6,916 nt of DNA from contig DATIHQ010000045.1 of assembly GCA_035480535.1 (NCBI GenBank), positions 1 through 6,916 of the forward strand, in the 5' to 3' direction. Shown here piece after piece: positions 1 to 5,609 of the stretch (position 1 is the stretch's first letter; every line of letters starts with the position of its first letter). The notes under the pieces were generated by a model. That model was not told the DNA's origin. It saw nothing but the letters and a program-made list of their open reading frames with translations, and did not search any database. The translations under genes were made by a program, and so were the position numbers. This stretch comes from DATIHQ01 sp035480535 (lineage in GTDB: Bacteria > Chlamydiota > Chlamydiia > Chlamydiales > SM23-39).

Positions 1-1640
1 TCGTTAGCGACTTTGAGGAAGGGGATGACGCCTTGCGATTGGCCATTGGTCCCTTTAATGCGGGCGCCGGTGGCGCGGACGTTCGTCCAGTCATTGCCAA
101 TACCGCCAGCCCATTTGGAGAGCTGGGCGTCGTCGGCGACGACTTTAAAAATGTGATGGAGGTCGTCCATGACAGTGGAGAGATAGCAGGAACTGAGCTG
201 TGAATGGAGCGTGCCCGAATTAAAGAGGGTAGGCGTGCTGGAAGTGAAATAGAATTGGGAGAGAACATTATAGAATTCTATGGCCCGTTTGTTTTTCTGA
301 TCTCCTTCTAAGAGAGCGAGGCCCATGGAGACGCGCATCCAGAAAATCTGGGGCGTTTCGAGGCGGCGCTGCTCATGATGGATAAAGTAGCGGTCATAGA
401 GAGTTTGCAGGCCGAGATAAGAAAAGAGATCATCGCGGGAGAGATGCATGGCGGCGCCCAGCTCGTCGAGATCGAAATCGAGCAGTTTGGGCGAGACGCG
501 CTCATAGGAGATCGCCTCTTTGATGTATTTTTTGAAGTATTGCCGGTGCGCTTTGGGAAGCGTGGAATCAGATGCGGGGAGGCCCACTGTTTCTCGGTAG
601 AGAACATCGAGGAGAAGGCGCGAGGCGACTTGAGAGTAGGCGGGCTCTTTCTCGATCTTTGACTTGGCGGCGAAGATATTGGCCAGATCCACCTCTTGCT
701 CTTTCATGCCGACATAATATTGGGCGATGGCCGATTCGAGGAGTTCATCGAGAAAAACGAGCTTTTCCAGGCCGCGGCAGGCATAGCCGAGCTTGCTGCG
801 CAGCATCACTTCGGTGAGGACCATTTTGCCGCTATCGGAAGTGGCAATTTCAAATTGCCGCACAGGGGCGTTTTCATCCATAGCCGTTGAGGGAGGCTGC
901 TCTTCCCGCTTCGCCTTCTCAGCGCGATAGAGGATGTAATGTTTCGCTACATCGAAGTATTTTTCACTCATCAGCTCCCGCTCGATCCGATCCTCAATCA
1001 TATCGATGTAGAGGACATCTCCTTTGGTCGAGAGATCGCTCATCTCCCCTACGATTTTTTGGGTCAGGAGATTGACGGCGGCGATCACTTCATCTGGCGT
1101 CGGCTCTTCGATCTTTCGGCCTCTGCGGAATGCCCGTTCAATGGAAGAAGCGATTTTCATCGGGTTGAAGCGGGCCGGAGTGGTTTTGTCGCGGCGATAG
1201 ATTTTTAGGGTGAGAACGGAGCCTTCCCGTTGGATTTTTCGGCTGTCGCGGTAGATGATGTAGTCGCGGGCTACGTCGTGATGCCCATTTTTCATGAGGG
1301 TCACTTCGACGACGTCTTGGATTCCTTCGACGGTGAGGCAAGCGCCCTTTGAGGCAAGCGTAAGGAGTTGTTTCACAACTAGATCGGTCATTTGGCCGAT
1401 CGTTTGATTCAGTTCTTCATCTAAAAGAGCTGGAGCCGGAGCTTTTTTCGTATCGCGGAAGGCCGCCTCGATGGCCTTTAGAATTCGTTCCCGGCGGAAG
1501 GGGACGAGCATGCCGTTTCGCTTCACTACTGTATATTGCGCCTCTTTGATGGCAGCGCTTTTCTTCGATCCTCCCGATTTAGCGGGGACAGTTTCTTCAA
1601 GAAATGAGGTAGTCGTATCGTGGTTTGGTTGTCTTTTCAT
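1..1640 (-). CDS. nrdA: Ribonucleoside-diphosphate reductase, large (alpha) subunit, N-terminal part; partial at left edge
   Basis: Large chain of aerobic class I ribonucleotide reductase, which converts NDPs to dNDPs together with NrdB in the cytoplasm. The frame is open from ATG at 1640 to the window edge, giving about 546 residues; the catalytic C-terminal half is missing. Residues 35-133 form an ATP-cone starting YTVVKRNG. Residues 140-242 form a second, weaker cone whose RRDG-like turn reads RRDK. Residues 262-350 look like a third, degenerate cone-like region, as I recall for chlamydial NrdA. The catalytic domain then begins: STPTLFNSGT (468-477), QLSSCYLS with the probable redox-active Cys485, and KWAGGIGNDW (509-518). 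A full chlamydial protein is about 1,050 residues, so half is visible. The start has only a weak GGGCGAG upstream. Two NrdR-box-like sites precede it. Family and function are secure; the chlamydial affinity rests on remembered sequence. Confidence 0.96.
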   Translation of the reverse strand, partial: MKRQPNHDTTTSFLEETVPAKSGGSKKSAAIKEAQYTVVKRNGMLVPFRRERILKAIEAAFRDTKKAPAPALLDEELNQTIGQMTDLVVKQLLTLASKGACLTVEGIQDVVEVTLMKNGHHDVARDYIIYRDSRKIQREGSVLTLKIYRRDKTTPARFNPMKIASSIERAFRRGRKIEEPTPDEVIAAVNLLTQKIVGEMSDLSTKGDVLYIDMIEDRIERELMSEKYFDVAKHYILYRAEKAKREEQPPSTAMDENAPVRQFEIATSDSGKMVLTEVMLRSKLGYACRGLEKLVFLDELLESAIAQYYVGMKEQEVDLANIFAAKSKIEKEPAYSQVASRLLLDVLYRETVGLPASDSTLPKAHRQYFKKYIKEAISYERVSPKLLDFDLDELGAAMHLSRDDLFSYLGLQTLYDRYFIHHEQRRLETPQIFWMRVSMGLALLEGDQKNKRAIEFYNVLSQFYFTSSTPTLFNSGTLHSQLSSCYLSTVMDDLHHIFKVVADDAQLSKWAGGIGNDWTNVRATGARIKGTNGQSQGVIPFLKVAN

Positions 1641-1686
1641 AGCTCGCCCACAGGATTATAAATTTTTCATTGGTTTTTGGCTGCCT

Positions 1687-1702
1687 CTACTAGATCTAGT
1701 AG
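1687..1702. promoter_or_regulatory. NrdR-box-like palindrome, distal to the nrdA promoter core (box 1)
   Basis: CTACTAGATCTAGTAG is a perfect 16-bp palindrome. Against the published NrdR consensus acaCwAtATaTwGtgt it matches 10 of 16 positions, and all six strongly conserved (capital) positions C4, A6, A8, T9, T11 and G13 are kept. It lies between the predicted nrdA transcription start and the nrdA ATG. On its own it would be a weak call; the partner site 33 bp away gives it weight. Confidence 0.6.
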
Positions 1703-1719
1703 ATCATAGTGCCTTATAC

Positions 1720-1735
1720 ACACTATATATTGTAG
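1720..1735. promoter_or_regulatory. NrdR box upstream of nrdA (box 2)
   Basis: ACACTATATATTGTAG matches 14 of 16 positions of the NrdR consensus acaCwAtATaTwGtgt, failing only at the last two bases. Its centre is 33 bp from the centre of the palindrome at 1687-1702, about three helical turns, the tandem arrangement typical of NrdR operators. NrdR is an ATP-cone repressor that shuts off ribonucleotide reductase genes when dATP is high. The site covers the best candidate -10 of nrdA, so binding would block the promoter. The NrdR protein itself is not in this window. Confidence 0.75.
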
Positions 1736-1765
1736 TTTGGACTTTCCTGTCCAGAAAAATTTTTT
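1724..1765 (-). promoter_or_regulatory. Candidate nrdA promoter with A-tract
   Basis: On the minus strand a -35-like TGGACA (1753-1748) is followed after 18 bases by TATATA (1729-1724). Directly upstream of the -35 is the A/T tract AAAAAATTTTT (1765-1755), which could act as an UP element. Transcription would begin near 1717, giving a leader of about 77 bases. The -10 lies inside the NrdR-like box at 1720-1735. Other -10-like hexamers on this strand are TATGAT (1708-1703) and TATAAT (1660-1655), both without a good -35, so the exact promoter is uncertain. Confidence 0.45.
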
Positions 1766-1783
1766 GTTCCCATACGATCGGAT

Positions 1784-1812
1784 TTGATCGGGGACCAACT
1801 CTCTGATATCAT
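1784..1812 (+). promoter_or_regulatory. Candidate pssA promoter placing the transcript start at or next to the ATG
   Basis: TTGATC (1784-1789), a 17-base spacer and TATCAT (1807-1812) resemble a sigma-70-type promoter (4/6 and 5/6 matches). Only seven bases separate the -10 from the pssA ATG at 1820, so a transcript from here would be leaderless or nearly so, in agreement with the lack of a Shine-Dalgarno sequence. The TTG of the -35 is also an in-frame start codon for pssA, but there is nothing to favour its use. Confidence 0.35.
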
Positions 1813-1819
1813 CAGGTTT

Positions 1820-2662
1820 ATGAAGAGAGTTTACCTAGTTCCAAATATTATTACAGCTTTTGCTTTGGCGTGTGGCCTTTTTGTGATTTTCAAGATCAAT
1901 ATGCTCGAGCCAGGCAGCGGCGATTACGAGGTCGTTCAGACTTCTGCTTTTCTCCTCATGGTGGCCGCCCTCGCTGACTTTGTCGATGGGGCCTTGGCGC
2001 GGGCCATCCATGCTGAGAGTGAATTTGGCTTTGTCTTCGACACGCTCGCCGACGCCATTTCTTTTGGGGTGGCGCCCTCTGTACTCATGCTTAAAACTCT
2101 CTCCCTGGAACAGGGAACTTTCTTTTCTTTTCTCAGCGCAACGGGCGCGATGATCTACTCTCTTTGCGGCGTGCTCCGCCTGGTCCGCTTCAATATAAAA
2201 ACGCATGAGGCAAAGGGAAATGCCGAACTGGCCGCCGATCAAAAAAAACACTTTACAGGGCTTCCCATCCCCGCCGCCGCTGCGGCTGCCGTTTCCGCCA
2301 ACCTTCTCTTTCTTTCCCCCATTGTCCGGCAGTGGATCGATCTTTCTAAAGATGACCGCGCCATCGCTCTCACCTGCGTCATGATCGTCATTGGCTACCT
2401 CATGGTTTGCCGCCTTAAGTTTCCAAGCCTCAAGGTGCTCCACTTTAAAATCCCCTCCTTCCACCTCGCCTTTCTATCGGTCGTCTTCGCCATCTTCGTC
2501 CTCTATGGGATCCTCTATTTCTTCGCCCTGATCCTCGCTTTGGCTTCTTGGAGCTACATCCTCCTCGCTCTCATCCTCTCGATCATTCGCCTCATCGCCG
2601 GCAAGAAATCCAAAACCCTCGAAGATTTCGAGCCCGACCCCGACGATTTCGAAGAAAATTAA
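1820..2662 (+). CDS. pssA: CDP-diacylglycerol--serine O-phosphatidyltransferase (phosphatidylserine synthase)
   Basis: Integral membrane enzyme that joins CDP-diacylglycerol and L-serine to give phosphatidylserine and CMP, the first step to phosphatidylethanolamine. The CDP-alcohol phosphatidyltransferase signature is complete: D53-x2-D56-G57-x2-A-R61-x8-G70-x3-D74-x3-D78. GLPIPAAAAAA (148-158) is typical of the PssA branch. Several hydrophobic segments follow (about 8-27, 103-124, 181-197, 216-260), and the tail is acidic (EPDPDDFEEN). At 280 residues the length is slightly above usual for the family. I chose ATG 1820 because the protein then starts MKRVYLVPN, close to homologues; an in-frame TTG at 1784 would add 12 residues of unlikely sequence. 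No Shine-Dalgarno precedes either start. The gene is divergent from nrdA, as I recall for Chlamydia. Confidence 0.95.
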   Translation: MKRVYLVPNIITAFALACGLFVIFKINMLEPGSGDYEVVQTSAFLLMVAALADFVDGALARAIHAESEFGFVFDTLADAISFGVAPSVLMLKTLSLEQGTFFSFLSATGAMIYSLCGVLRLVRFNIKTHEAKGNAELAADQKKHFTGLPIPAAAAAAVSANLLFLSPIVRQWIDLSKDDRAIALTCVMIVIGYLMVCRLKFPSLKVLHFKIPSFHLAFLSVVFAIFVLYGILYFFALILALASWSYILLALILSIIRLIAGKKSKTLEDFEPDPDDFEEN

Positions 2663-2675
2663 AATAATATTTATG

Positions 2676-2704
2676 TTGATTTCATTACGTTAGTATATTA
2701 TAAT
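2676..2704 (+). promoter_or_regulatory. Promoter of the 193-residue unknown gene
   Basis: TTGATT (2676-2681), exactly 17 bases, then a perfect TATAAT (2699-2704), followed 28 bases later by the ATG at 2733. The -10 is the left part of a 12-bp palindrome TATAATATTATA (2699-2710), flanked more loosely by AGTA/TACT, so a repressor site overlapping the start of transcription is conceivable, although palindromes arise easily in such A+T-rich DNA. It is the best-scoring promoter by eye in the window. Confidence 0.7.
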
Positions 2705-2732
2705 ATTATATTTACTAATTCGCTGGATTAAT

Positions 2733-3314
2733 ATGATTTCTGTTTCAAACAGTTCTTCACAAACCACTCGCAGAATACGTAACAAAGAGGACAACCGCAG
2801 ACATTGTGTTACTTACCGGAAAAGTATAAAGGACTTGCAAGTAGAAATTCTGGATCGATTGCGCCCAGTTGAAACCCTTTGCGGCTTGACCCAAGCAGAA
2901 AGTTTTAATCATTTAAAGATCACCACCGGTGTGAATGAGGATCTGTTCATTATTCTGCGCGAAAGAATGCGATTTTTTCAGACTTATATAGAGAGCCTCG
3001 AGCGCAAAATGCCGTTCAAGATCAACTTAAGAGAGAATGCCGATCTGGAACAAATCTTCGAAGACATCCAAGCTGGAAAAAAGCTGTACGATCAAAAAGC
3101 TATCTGGATGGATTCTCCTCCTCCGCCCGCCCTCATAGGTCCTGATATTTCTGAGCGTATGGCAGTTGTATCGGATCGTCTCAAAAAAGGGATAGAAGAT
3201 TCCACCATTGAAAGACTCTGTGAAAGTTCAGGAAAGATTTTTACTCTGAGTAAAATGCAACTTGAGCTTATTCATAAGCAGTATATTTACCAGCTTTACC
3301 TCGGCAGGCAGTAG
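2733..3314 (+). CDS. Unrecognised 193-residue protein, possibly lineage-specific
   Basis: I do not recognise a family. The first 35 residues are polar and basic, beginning MISVSNSSSQTTRR, with no signal peptide or membrane segment. Residues 30-92 and 139-190 look mostly helical with amphipathic patterns; between them lies a loop with four consecutive prolines (129-132). The three cysteines are scattered. The gene has a near-consensus promoter of its own, a partial TGGA ribosome site five bases before the ATG, and A+T-richer DNA than its neighbours. The 3' end overlaps the end of the convergent NUDIX-MazG gene by 47 bases. From memory, pssA and rmuC are neighbours in C. trachomatis, so this gene would be an insertion. 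The Ser/Thr-rich start would suit a type III secretion signal, but that is only an inference. It is likely a real gene given promoter, length and protein-like composition. Confidence 0.75.
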   Translation: MISVSNSSSQTTRRIRNKEDNRRHCVTYRKSIKDLQVEILDRLRPVETLCGLTQAESFNHLKITTGVNEDLFIILRERMRFFQTYIESLERKMPFKINLRENADLEQIFEDIQAGKKLYDQKAIWMDSPPPPALIGPDISERMAVVSDRLKKGIEDSTIERLCESSGKIFTLSKMQLELIHKQYIYQLYLGRQ

Positions 3315-4062
3315 CCGGATATTTGCGATCCATTTTTTTGATTTTTTCATAGGTCGCTTCCACTGGATCAATCCCCAATTTGTGGGACAGGTAGAGAATC
3401 GCTTTGAACACATCGCCGATCTCGTCGCGCACCTGGGCTAAGGTTTTCTCATCCAGATGATAGCTTTGCTCTTCCGTCAGCCAGCGAAAGGGGTCGACGA
3501 GCTCTCCCACTTCTGCCGCAAGATCCATGACGACATTTTTAGGGGAGTGGAATTGTTCCCAGTCGCGCTGGTGGTAGAAGTCGAGCAGTTTTTCAAGAAC
3601 AGCATTGGTTGGGTCCAATTTTTTCTCATAGAATAAAGAGTGGACGGAAGGAAAAAGAGGAGAGGGGAGTTGATCGGTTTTAAACCATTCCCACCCTTCA
3701 CACTTACCGGGTTCTAATAACTGCAGATCCCCCTCGAAACGATCCACATGGACAATGAAGGTGATATAATGTTTAGTCCCATCCATGATGTTGCTGACCC
3801 AAGAGCCTATCCGAAGAGAAGAGGCTTTTAGGTTTGTCTCTTCTTCCAGCTCTCTTCGGGCGCATTCCTCAATCGACTCGCCGAATTCCAGGTGGCCTCC
3901 AGGAAATGACCAGGCCCCTTCGCCATGAGAGTTTTTTCTCTTGCCGAGAAGCACCGCGCCATCCTGAACAACGGCTACGCAAACACCAATTTTCGGTCGT
4001 TCTTTCATAGAAGCCTGTCCTCCGACAGCGATAGCGAGTAAAACAACGATCTTCCACATCAT
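3268..4062 (-). CDS. Fused NUDIX hydrolase and MazG/dCTPase-like nucleotide pyrophosphohydrolase
   Basis: Two nucleotide-cleaning domains lie in one 264-residue chain. Residues 22-150 are a NUDIX hydrolase of the MTH2/NUDT15-like type: WSFPGGHLEFGES (51-63) and the box G56-x5-E62-x7-R70-E71-L-x-E74-E75, with Asn77 where the consensus has Gly. Residues about 155-264 are an all-alpha MazG/DCTPP1-like domain: E184-x2-E187, W194, E214-x2-D217, and the typical ending DRKYPATACRGKAGKYT. Both domains would remove pyrophosphate from nucleoside triphosphates, in Mg-dependent reactions. ATG 4062 has AAAGG six bases upstream and follows a plausible promoter; it adds MMWKIVVLLAIAVGGQAS, which looks like a signal peptide or membrane anchor. 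ATG 4008 (residue 19) also has a good AGG and gives a plain cytoplasmic enzyme, so the start is open. Substrates cannot be read from the sequence. Confidence 0.92.
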   Translation of the reverse strand: MMWKIVVLLAIAVGGQASMKERPKIGVCVAVVQDGAVLLGKRKNSHGEGAWSFPGGHLEFGESIEECARRELEEETNLKASSLRIGSWVSNIMDGTKHYITFIVHVDRFEGDLQLLEPGKCEGWEWFKTDQLPSPLFPSVHSLFYEKKLDPTNAVLEKLLDFYHQRDWEQFHSPKNVVMDLAAEVGELVDPFRWLTEEQSYHLDEKTLAQVRDEIGDVFKAILYLSHKLGIDPVEATYEKIKKMDRKYPATACRGKAGKYTAYE

Positions 4063-4085
4063 AGCGAACCTTTAAATTTCGGGAC

Positions 4086-4114
4086 AATATAGCGATTTTT
4101 TGTATACTCTACAA
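4086..4114 (-). promoter_or_regulatory. Candidate promoter of the NUDIX-MazG gene
   Basis: On the minus strand TTGTAG (4114-4109) is followed by 17 bases and TATATT (4091-4086). Transcription would start near 4079, leaving a leader of about 17 bases that contains AAAGG before ATG 4062. The -35 hexamer directly abuts a -10-like TATACT (4103-4108) facing the other way, so the two divergent genes would compete for or share this 54-bp region. Confidence 0.45.
4103..4108 (+). promoter_or_regulatory. Candidate -10 element of the DUF1937 gene, very close to the ATG
   Basis: TATACT (5/6 match to TATAAT) ends eight bases before the ATG at 4117. A start of transcription about seven bases downstream would give a leader of only a few bases, which fits the absence of any Shine-Dalgarno sequence. 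No good -35 is seen at the usual spacing, so this is a tentative call. Confidence 0.3.
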
Positions 4115-4116
4115 TC

Positions 4117-4488
4117 ATGAAAAAAATTGAATTGATTTACCTGGCGTGTCCCTTTAGGCATATCGATCCGATGGTGCAAAAGAAGCGATGCGCTGCCGCT
4201 CACTATGTAGCAGCAATGCTTTCCGCGCAGGGGCGCCATATCTTTTCTCCTCTGACCCACAATGAAATTCTCATGGAGATAAAGCAGGACATTCCAGGCG
4301 AACATTGGATGCAGTTCGATTTAACCATTTTGGCCATCTGCCGGCGGTTGTTGGTATTGAAGATGGCGGGCTGGGAGTTATCGAAGGGCGTGCGAAGAGA
4401 GATCGATTTCGCAAAGGAAAGAGGGATTCCGATCGAAGAGATGGAGTCGCCCGAAGAATCGCAATTTTTCCCCCTGGTTCGACCATGA
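4117..4488 (+). CDS. DUF1937-type protein, nucleoside 2-deoxyribosyltransferase-like fold
   Basis: A 123-residue protein with the layout of DUF1937 and the nucleoside 2-deoxyribosyltransferase group: IYLACPF (7-13) at the first strand; GRHIFSPLTHN (39-49); W64 and D68 in HWMQFDLTIL; and GWELSKGVRREIDFA (85-99), whose Glu95 sits where the family's catalytic Glu is expected after an S-x-G-V/T turn. Relatives break or exchange the N-glycosidic bond of nucleosides or nucleotides; the substrate here is unknown and activity is an inference. Its length is normal for the group. It starts 54 bases from the divergent NUDIX-MazG gene, without a clear ribosome site. Its TGA shares bases with the ATG of rmuC (ATGA), so the two are probably translated as a pair. 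Confidence 0.85.
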   Translation: MKKIELIYLACPFRHIDPMVQKKRCAAAHYVAAMLSAQGRHIFSPLTHNEILMEIKQDIPGEHWMQFDLTILAICRRLLVLKMAGWELSKGVRREIDFAKERGIPIEEMESPEESQFFPLVRP

Positions 4489-5609
4489 TTCTGCTGGGTT
4501 TTGCCGGGTTGCTTGCGGGATTTATCGGCCTTTGGTTCTGGATGCAGAAAAAGGTGGATGAGGCCCAAAAGGGGATGCAAGAGGGTTTCAAAGCGCTCTC
4601 TTTTGAGGTGATGGAAAAGAGCAGCCGCTCCTTTCTCGATCTGGCGAAAACCTCTTTAGAAAAGTTTCAGGAAGGGGCAAAGAGCGATCTCGAACAACGG
4701 CAAAAGTCGATTGACGCCACGCTCAAGCAGATCGATCTGCAGCAGCGGGAATTGGAAAAAAAACGGGAAGGGGCGTATGTCTCTCTTTCGCAGCAGATTG
4801 AGGGAATGCTCGCCTCTGAAAAGGATCTTCGGAAAGAAACCGCCCATCTTGTTCAAGCACTGCGAGCGCCCCAAATGCGCGGATCGTGGGGAGAGATGCA
4901 CCTGCGCCGCGTCGTGGAGCTGGCGGGGATGCTCAACAACTGCGATTTCTTTGAGCAAAAAAGTGTGGAAGCGGAAGGGAAAACCTGGCGGCCCGATCTC
5001 GTCGTCCGTCTTCCTGGGCAGCGCCACATTGCCGTCGATGCAAAAACCCCTCTCAACGCCTATCTCGATGCATCGGATGCCGGAGATGATCTGCTCCGGA
5101 AGAAGAAATTGCAAGATCATGCCGCATCGCTGCGCAAACATGTAAAAGATCTATCGGCCAAAGAATATTGGAAACAGTTTGAATGCGCCCCTGAGTTTGT
5201 GATTCTCTTTCTCCCCGCAGAGGCCTTTTTTAGCGCCGCCTTGCAAGCCGATCCCACTCTCATTGAAGTGGGAGCCGATCAAAATATTGTCTTCGCCACT
5301 CCCACCACGCTTATCGCTATTCTCCGCGCGGTGGCCTTTAGCTGGAAGCAGGAAGGGCTTTCTAAATCAGCGCGGGAAATCGCCCGCCTGGGCCAAGAGC
5401 TCTATGAACGGGTAGGCACTGTCTGCGACCATTGGAATAAAGTGGGGAAAAACCTCAACACCGCGGTCGAGGCCTATAATCAAAGCGTCGCTTCCTTTGA
5501 AACGCGCGTTCTCGTCACAGCTCGCAAGCTAAAAGAAACCAATTCGCTCACTAAAGAATTCTCCGAGCCAGAAAAGATCGACAAACTCGCCAAAACAATT
5601 GAGATCTAG
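4485..5609 (+). CDS. rmuC: DNA recombination protein RmuC (YigN family)
   Basis: RmuC limits inversions at short inverted repeats in E. coli and is thought to be a nuclease. The 374-residue chain starts with one membrane helix (residues 2-20), then a coiled coil rich in E/K/Q (about 22-125), then the RmuC domain. Visible landmarks are ALRAPQMRGSWGEMHLRR (125-142), LAGM (146-149), and the PD-(D/E)xK-like set P170-D171, D185, K187 in RPDLVV...VDAKTPL; also EFVILFLPAEAFF (237-249) and FATPTTLIAILRAVAFSW (270-287). The length is somewhat under E. coli RmuC (about 475), mainly through a shorter coiled coil and tail. I chose ATG 4485 because it begins the membrane helix and overlaps the TGA of the upstream gene; 60 in-frame codons upstream are only the other frame of that gene. 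It ends tail to tail with the next minus-strand gene. Confidence 0.95.
   Translation: MILLGFAGLLAGFIGLWFWMQKKVDEAQKGMQEGFKALSFEVMEKSSRSFLDLAKTSLEKFQEGAKSDLEQRQKSIDATLKQIDLQQRELEKKREGAYVSLSQQIEGMLASEKDLRKETAHLVQALRAPQMRGSWGEMHLRRVVELAGMLNNCDFFEQKSVEAEGKTWRPDLVVRLPGQRHIAVDAKTPLNAYLDASDAGDDLLRKKKLQDHAASLRKHVKDLSAKEYWKQFECAPEFVILFLPAEAFFSAALQADPTLIEVGADQNIVFATPTTLIAILRAVAFSWKQEGLSKSAREIARLGQELYERVGTVCDHWNKVGKNLNTAVEAYNQSVASFETRVLVTARKLKETNSLTKEFSEPEKIDKLAKTIEI

Noticed and set aside
843..859. Perfect inverted repeat GGCAATTT-C-AAATTGCC
   Set aside because: Inside the nrdA coding region, single-base loop, no T-run; most likely chance.
375..1208. Several plus-strand open frames of 62-95 codons across nrdA
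   Set aside because: All lie antisense to the nrdA coding region, whose protein is unmistakable; none has a ribosome site or recognisable product.
1738..1765. TGGAC / GTCCA hairpin followed by an A/T tract, as a terminator
   Set aside because: Only five stem pairs, T-run not adjacent, and placed between two divergent promoters where no terminator is needed; better explained as -35 plus A-tract of nrdA.
1784..1819. In-frame TTG start adding 12 residues to pssA
   Set aside because: No ribosome site, and the extra residues do not resemble PssA N-termini; the TTG looks more like part of a -35 hexamer.
1835..2464. 209-codon open frame antisense to pssA
   Set aside because: It is the complement of a clearly conserved enzyme; the translation is charged low-quality sequence with no family features.
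4305..4484. 60-codon upstream extension of rmuC
   Set aside because: Overlaps the DUF1937 gene in another frame; RmuC proteins begin at the membrane helix, which starts at ATG 4485.
4656..5141. 161-codon open frame antisense to rmuC
   Set aside because: Lies wholly within the conserved RmuC domain and coiled coil; a by-product of codon choice.
5252..5273. Hairpin TCCCACT / AGTGGGA with eight-base loop
   Set aside because: Lies in the middle of rmuC, without a following T-run; not a terminator.
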